DNA of 64,000 nucleotides from Luscinia megarhynchos (Eukaryota; Chordata; Aves; Passeriformes; Turdidae): assembly GCA_034336665.1 (NCBI GenBank), contig CM067576.1:11089385-11153384 (forward strand), written 5' to 3'. A program made the translations under genes and the position numbers. Below are positions 57,597-64,000 of the stretch, piece by piece. The notes under the pieces are model-generated. The model saw only the letters and a program-made list of their open reading frames with translations, had not been told where the DNA came from and ran no database searches. The first letter of the stretch is position 1, and the number at the start of each line of letters is the position of its first letter.

Positions 57597-60500
57597 ACTG
57601 CTCATGGAGAAACACGGCTGTTTGTTAATTACAGGGTCAAACAGTTGTTACAGCAAAATTCTGTCCCTTGGAAATTCCAATTAGTCACTCTTGTTTACCT
57701 GTCATGTACCCCTGCTCAGCACACCAAGATCTGAGACAGTGGCCACAAAGACTGCCATGAGAATGTCTGCCCATGCTTTGGCATAAACTGAAACATAAGT
57801 TGCCTGAAGTACAAAGCACATTAAAGATGTTATATTATGTCGAACACTCTGGTTTGGAGCCTGTAGTTACCCACTGGGGGTATGGGGGACGTGTCAGTGT
57901 CACACCAAGGTTCTGTCCCGCAGGCTCTGGGCTGTGTGTGGTCTCTGGTCGTTGTGTCCACCCCGGCAATAAAGCCAGGGTTGCTCTAGAGCTTCACTCA
58001 AATCCAGCCCTGTTACCTCCAGGGGTGTTGGAGGGTCACAGACTCGGAGGAGCCCTGACACTGCCACCAAGGAGCCTGCCTGGTGCACAGCAGGGACTGC
58101 CCTTCGCCTCTCCATAAAAACCTAGAAAAAAGGAGGACAAACACCGAGCGTGCTTGTGAGGCTTTTCTCCAGCACATCCCATATTTCACTCCTTCTGGCA
58201 GGAGGGAGATTTCCTCAGAGTAGGTCCCCTTCTTTGGCAGGTTGGCATTTGAAGCCAGCATTGAAACAAAGTCCAGGAGATCAGGAGCTGCTGCTGCTGC
58301 TGAGCTTCAGGTTTGTCTCCTTGTCAACCATAAGCCAAATTAAACCCAAGGCCAAGGAGCATCACCTCTGGTTAAAACAGTGGAGCCTGTGGGACTGCAT
58401 CAGGTAAAAAGTGAGATGTAGCACGGTGAGGAGTGTGCTGACTCCCAAAAGATGTCTGGTGTCCCAATCTGCATGGTGATGTGCCATGAACACAAGTTCT
58501 TAGTTTGCAGTAGAGGTGGCAGAAATGGGAAAAATTAGGAGTATACCTTGGCAAATGCTTGTGATCGAATTTGCAGCAAGTTGAGGCTGCAAAACAATTC
58601 CTATGGAAAGATGAGTTCTGTAATTTTCCATGGCAGAGAATATTGAAATACTCCTGTCTGAGGCACCATATAGTAAGAGGGATGGTCTGTGCAGGCAGTG
58701 GGATTTTGAACAGCAGTGTGGTGGGGACTCTCCAGAAGGGGCTTAGGGAACAGCAGCCTTTGAGACCTGGCTGGGGCAGGATCATGCCTGCAGATCTTGT
58801 CCTCCAGTGAGGAAGCTTCAAGGACTGTGCCTGCAGCATCCTTTGGGTGTGTGGGGAGAGCTGGGAGCTCAGGCCCACGGAGACACTGCTGGGAATGCAA
58901 GTTCTCCACCCCACACAACCAGTGGAAGCCCTGGCACCAGTGTGGAAGGGCTGTCCTGAGACCAGTGGCTTAGGCAGGCTCACAAACACAGCTCCTTCCC
59001 AAGAGATCACCTGTGCACCTTCCTTCCCTCCCCACTGTGGCACAGGAGGGCTGTCCTGACCCTGAGGACATCCAGGTGGAGGCCTTGTGTAGAAAGGCCA
59101 TCCCTTGGATATGTCAGGGATCACCTGTGGGCTTGTAGGTCTTAACTCTCCTTGCATCTCATCCATTCCTATGAAAAAGCATTTTTCAGCTTCCCTTTCC
59201 CATGCCCAAGGGAATTCCAGCTCTTCTTCCTCAGCTGCTCACAGACAGAAGGATCCTGTCCCCCAGGTCTCCAGATCCACCTACCTAAGCACTTTGCAGT
59301 GTGGAGGAGCCTCCAGTGGCTCACTTGGAGCCCTGGGAGGAGGCCAGGATGAGAAGTCCCATCTCCTGATGACACCAGTTCTCCAGAGACCCGAGATGTG
59401 TCTGTGTGGAGCATCCCCGTGGCTCAGGGAGCAGCGCCCCTGGCTGGTACTGCTGCTGTTCCAGAGTCATGCAGCACCTTCCCCACAGTGACTGCTCCAG
59501 GGGTTGTTTATGTAGGATGCTCTGTGGGTGGGATGTGGTTTTGTCACCACTCCATTGTTGGACTCTGTTTGGGCACTCTGCCCGAGGATGATTAATGATG
59601 TTTTGAGTTGAGGCTCTGAGGTGCTTGCAGGCATACTGCAGGTACCAGAAGTAAAAGAGGTGTTGTTATCATCAAGGTACTTCAGTGTTATATCAAGTGT
59701 AATCAGAAGTGAATTAATTAAAGCAATGTGTACATGTAAGTCCTTTTATGGAGGATGTTCAAACAACTCAAATCGTGTAGTTTGGAGCTCAGTGTTTCAG
59801 ACTTTTGTAACCCTCTCCTCTCTGTGAGAAGGCAGCAGATGCCAGGGCTGCTATCAGAGGACAAACCTCTCCTGCAAAGGTCAAACATGGCTCTTAAAAC
59901 AAGTTAGGAAATGGTGTGCATTTGTCGATGCTGTTTCAGGGTTAATTTTTACAGCTCACACAACGAGTGTAGGATGGGATCTAATGGTTGCTTGGGTTTC
60001 ATCTGACCTTGGAGTGAGCAAAAATCTGCAGCAAATTTGTATTTATTGCTGGTCTCTGCTCTACCAGGATTAAACTTCATTTTTGCAGCACGACATACCC
60101 TTGACGTGGTTGTTGCTCAGAAAAACTGCCTGGAAATGCATCTGGCTCTTCTGTCCATCACCTCAGGCATTGTGAGGGGACACAAATTCGGAGGGAGAAG
60201 GGCTTGACAGAATTGCAAGGTGACCAGCCATAGAGATCCTAAGCTGCAGCTTCAGTCTGACAGGCAGAGCCCAAACCCTTCTCCCAGTTTTGGTGAACTT
60301 GGCTGCAGTGGGGGCTGAGCTGGGGGTGTTGCCAGTCCAGCTGTGGAGGAGAGCACAGCTGGCAGGGCTGCTCCATGGGAACCACTCAGCCTGCTCCAGG
60401 GTGATGGGGGACTTGGGCCACCTATTGCCCAGTTATTTTGATATGTGTGAAGCTAGTGCATTTGTTTTGCCAGAATGCTGGAAAAAGTATCAAACAAGGA

Positions 60501-60724
60501 GGAGATTAAATGACCCCAAATTCTCAGAGCACCAAGAAAGAGGGCACTAAAATCGATCCTCTGATCGTTTTGAACTAAACTCATGGTTTTCTGAGCTGCA
60601 ACTTTGTGATTTGGACAGGGCAGAGATGGGAAATCAAAAAATCAAAAAATGAAAATGTACCTAAATGTGAAACTTTGACATATTCCAGTATTAGCACTCT
60701 GTGTGCTGCTCTGGTCTCTCAAGC
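57597..60724. other. Unannotated unique sequence
   Basis: A short (CTG)n run lies at about 58287-58302. The 264-codon reverse frame 58372-59166 lacks family similarity. An AATCAAAAA-type repeat lies at about 60631-60652. Confidence 0.4.
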
Positions 60725-61035
60725 TACTTTAGTTTACTGCTGGAGAAGGTTGAAAGGTGATTCAGTCATAGTTTACAAGTACCTAAAAAGGGAAGGGGTT
60801 TCTGGTTGCTAGATGGGACTCAAATTTACCAGAGAAAGGCAGAGATCTCCTGGCTGGAAGCCAAAGTTAGAGAAGTTCAGACCATGAAAAAGAGCTGCAG
60901 TTTAAACCTTTTGTGAGTAAAAGCCAGAGGAAAGTCTTTGTCTGGAATTAAGCAGAGTCATCAGCAGTGAATGGCTCTAAATGAAGATTTCTGTGTTTTT
61001 CTGAAAGCTGCAGGAATTATGAAGTGAGGCTTTCC
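60725..61035 (+). mobile_element. Ancient LINE relic (CR1/L3-like), sense, second copy
   Basis: The series 'tttagtttactgctggagaaggttgaaaggtgattcagtcatagtttacaagtacctaaa', 'accagagaaaggcag', 'ggctggaagccaaagttagagaagttcagacc' and 'aaatgaagatttctgtgtttttctgaaag' follows the 3' region of the same old amniote LINE seen at 36.14 kb, and extends further 3'. The 68-codon frame ending at 60812 is a translated remnant of this element. Confidence 0.6.
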
Positions 61036-62451
61036 AGCCCAGAGCAGCCCTTCCCAGAGACCAAGGCCAGGCTTCTCTTTTGCCCAGAGCAAGGCTCTGG
61101 ATGGAGTTTCCAAGGCTTGGGGCTCTGCCTGCTCTTCCCACGCTGCTGTCCAAGCACAGCCCTGCTGCAGTGCAGCAGAAAGGGCACAGATGTGTCAGGG
61201 AGCACAGCTCTGCCTCTTTGTGCACAGCCCTTTTCCCAGACACAGTCCAGAATATTTTGGGTTTGGATTCCCTTTCACTGCTCTGTCTGATTCAGCTGGG
61301 GAATTGCAGTCCATGGAGCCCATGAAGTGTGGCCTGCAGCTGAATAAGCTGTCTCTTTCCCTCCTGTAGTGAGGCACCAAAAACATGTAGACTGGGATGG
61401 AAAGATGTTCTCCTCCCTTTTTCTGGGCAGAACTCTCTGCTGGAGGGGTGGGATGCTGTGTGTGTGTGCCAGCTCTTTGGTTTTTTGGATCTGCCTGCTT
61501 AGTCCTGTAATCATCACTGGTGGAATGTGTGGTGTTTTAGGTGGACATGACCCATGTTGGTGGGGAGATCATGCAAGGTTCCTTCCTTGCTCTTGTCCCT
61601 CTTCTTCCACAGGCTGCATGTTTCTGGGGTTTGCTCTGCTCTTGCTGCATTTTGGTGGAGAGGGGCAGGGCTGGCTCCCCTTTTTCCCAGCAGTTTGCAA
61701 TTTCTTTTCCACTCAGGGTGAGGGTAGTACATAGAACCATGGAAGGGAGACAAGAAGAGAATATTCCTTCATCCTCCAGGACTCAGTTGTTATATCAGTT
61801 TTAACACCAGTTTACATCTTACTACTGGTTCTAGCTTAAAAAATATCAGAATTCTTCACACCTGTGGCTTCTCTGAAATGAGACAAGAGTTGTCCCTTCA
61901 GTAACTGGTATTTCAGTCCAAATTAGCCCATATTCTGCCTGCTTCATAATTTTGCAGACCACCAGGCTAGAAATAAAATGAAGCAGATGCAGCCATACCA
62001 AGGTCAGGACCTTCCCTGTATGTAAGGTGTATGGATGATGTTGGCATGGGACAGGGTGACCTCGGGGTACAGTAGGAGCTAACTGACACACACATCCAGA
62101 CAGAATAAATATTTGAGAGTCTATTTCTCTATTCCCCAAAATGACCCCTATAAAAGCAAGGTCCTGTTTACCTTGCTGGCTCTCCATGCAGTGTTCTGAG
62201 AAGAGACCAGCTCTCTTCTCCCTTCACTGCCTTCCAGCTCTTCTGGGCAACCCAATTCCAGGCAAGGATCAGGGATGTGGGCTTCACAAAACCCATGACA
62301 CCTAGGATTTTCACAGAAGTCCTAAAATTTGGTGAAAGCTGAGATAATTTCTGGTCAGAAGTCTCTGTTTGTGCCAAAGCACAGTGACCTGGGACAGTCT
62401 GCAAGGACTGCCTGCAGTGACCCAATGCTTTTGTGCTGTCCCTGTCCTTTT
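61036..62451. other. Unannotated unique sequence
   Basis: Nothing is recognised. Short G+C-rich frames overlap on both strands at 61.0-61.7 kb. Confidence 0.4.
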
Positions 62452-62642
62452 AGAATCATGGAATGGTTTGGGTTGAATCAACCTTAAAAAAACCTTAAAA
62501 CTCATCTCATCCCCACCCCCTGCCATGGGCAGGGACACCTTCCACTATCCCAGGGTGCTCCAAGCCTCATCAAACCTGGCCTTGGACACTTCCAGGGATC
62601 CAGGGACAGCCACAGCTGCTCTGGGAAATCTTTGCAAGGTCT
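62452..62642 (-). mobile_element. CR1 LINE 3' end, antisense
   Basis: The + strand reads 'agaatcatggaatggtttgggttg', 'accttaaaactcatctcatccccaccccctgccatgggcagggacaccttccactatcccagg', 'caagcctcatcaaacctggccttggacacttccagggatccagggacagccacagctg'. A small duplication of 'aaccttaaaa' is inserted near the terminus. Confidence 0.95.
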
Positions 62643-64000
62643 GATGTGCCTGGGACCAGCCCTGGGCTTGCCTTTCAGTGCCTTCATTGTGAGCTTTGTT
62701 TGGCTCATTCCTGTTACTCTGAACTGCCCCATTTCTACCCATGCTGGGATCCTTTTGATGAAGGACAATTTAGCTTCTTGTTCCCATGAGGAATATGAGA
62801 GTCCTGAGAGCTTCCTGCCACAGGAGCATCTTCCTGATGATTGCTGTGCTTTTTATTATTTCAAGTAGGATCCCTTTTGGTGAGGTAGGTCTTTAAATAC
62901 TATCAACCACACTAACTTAGCTTGGCATGAAGAACTAGAGAAGACATACAAAGATCTGTAAAACAGTGATGAAACCCATCCAGTCCCTCTGCCTTTGAAT
63001 GCTCTGCCATTTCACAAGATTAGAATGCACAAAGCAATTAGAAGGTGGTTTGTGCATGTTAGAAAGAGGAAATTCCCTATCTGTAACACATCTCAGACAA
63101 GGGGAAACCATTGGTACCAATATTCTTAAGGCAAAACCAGCAAGTTGCTTTTCCTTTTTTAAGGTTAACACTGAGAAAGAAAAAGGGAGCTACAAGAGTA
63201 CAGAGCTGTCAGCTGAAAGAAAAATTGCAAGCCTGCTAATCCTTTCTTGTCAAGTTTAATATGAAGCCTGGCAGAGATTGATAAGAAGTGTCTCCTTCTC
63301 TGTCTGATGTTCCAGGTGCGTGGTAAAAATCACCTCTCTGAAACACCCACATGCAGAGCCAGGCTCCAGGCTGGAAAGGCTGCTGGCCAGCCTGACACTG
63401 CTGCCATAAAACCATTTGAAATACCTATTCTTTCACTTCTTGCAGCCTGAAGAAGGGCTGCCCCTCCCCTTCTCACCCCTTACACATGCAGGTTTTTCTT
63501 GCAGCCCCTCTCAGTGGCTGTTGCTCTGCTGATGTTGAGCTGAACAAGGTCTTTGCAGCAGAAATGGAGCCTCTGGGGCACAGGGTCCTGCTCCCTGCTC
63601 CATCTGCAGTAGAACATCCTGGCTGGGGCTGCTGGGGCTGTGGGATTGGCAGCACGCCCCTGCAGCCACGGAGGTCGTGTAGGTTGGTAATCTGCACAGC
63701 CATGGCAATGAGCAGGGCAAAAATAGTGTCTGAAGAGACTGAGCTCGTGTGTGGTGGATGGCCTGGAGAGCTCAGCAAACCTCTGCAGGGACAGGAGACA
63801 CAGGGGCCCTGCCTGCACGGGTAGGGCTGCTGTGGAACCATCAGATCTGGTCAAGTGGAGCCTCCAGAGCCAGGGGCTCCCTCTGTTCCCCATGTGGATG
63901 TTTCTGACTCCATTTCTGACTGCATGCTCTTTCCCTGTGTGCCGTTTTCCCTCTCCATCATCTCATAGCAGTGGAGCAGGTATGAGAGCAGGAGCTTGGC
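62643..64000. other. Unannotated unique sequence
   Basis: No gene, exon or repeat is recognised to the end of the window. An A+T-richer stretch lies at 63.0-63.25 kb. Confidence 0.4.

Noticed and set aside
58372..59166. 264-codon reverse-strand frame
   Set aside because: No recognisable domain, no supporting splice or promoter signals, and overlapping frames on the other strand.
1..64000. tRNA, rRNA, CRISPR, bacterial or phage operons
   Set aside because: No B-box-like tRNA sequence, no regular short-spaced palindromic repeats, no operon-like runs of long frames. The repeats are avian LINE/LTR, so the window is vertebrate nuclear DNA.

Overview
This window looks like nuclear DNA from a bird, most likely a songbird, and it is almost entirely non-coding. 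The evidence is its repeat content. I recognise twelve degraded 3' ends of CR1 LINEs, several still ending in the avian CR1 terminal motif (ATTCTATG-like), two copies of an older CR1/L3-like LINE, and one solo endogenous-retrovirus LTR of the avian type. No Alu- or B1-like SINEs, bacterial operons, rRNA, tRNA or CRISPR arrays are visible. The species cannot be named from the sequence. Open reading frames are abundant but short, lie on both strands, and mostly overlap in several frames, as expected of random sequence.

Layout. 0.5-9 kb: mostly unique sequence with CR1 copies at 0.49-0.76 and 8.68-8.92 kb, a poly-T tract and an unexplained 235-codon reverse-strand reading frame at 2.2-2.95 kb. 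9-26.7 kb: unique sequence with two reverse-strand CR1 ends (14.6 and 17.3 kb). 26.7-29.8 kb: a longer CR1, a CpG-dense patch (27.36 kb) beside an A+T-rich block (27.66 kb), then the solo LTR (29.39-29.74 kb). 33-39.4 kb: a CR1, an ancient LINE relic, a second CpG patch (36.39 kb), the one plausible coding exon (37.37 kb, + strand) and another CR1. 43-52 kb: a G-quadruplex-prone triplet repeat, a CR1, a nine-unit minisatellite (48.91-49.33 kb) and two small tandem duplications. 55-64 kb: four more CR1 ends, an A+T-rich block with a TCF/LEF-like inverted motif (55.9 kb), and a second ancient LINE relic (60.7 kb).

The best gene evidence is an 88-base first coding exon at 37372-37459. It encodes a short, very lysine-rich N-terminus beginning Met-Ser-Glu and ends in phase 1 at a GT donor. 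In start, composition, length and phase it resembles the first exon of type I neuregulin-1 (NRG1). If so, the + strand downstream would be part of NRG1's very long first intron, and the sparse A+T-rich blocks could be intronic or upstream regulatory elements. That is inference: no downstream NRG1 exon (immunoglobulin or EGF domain) was recognised here. I found no convincing new multi-gene system.
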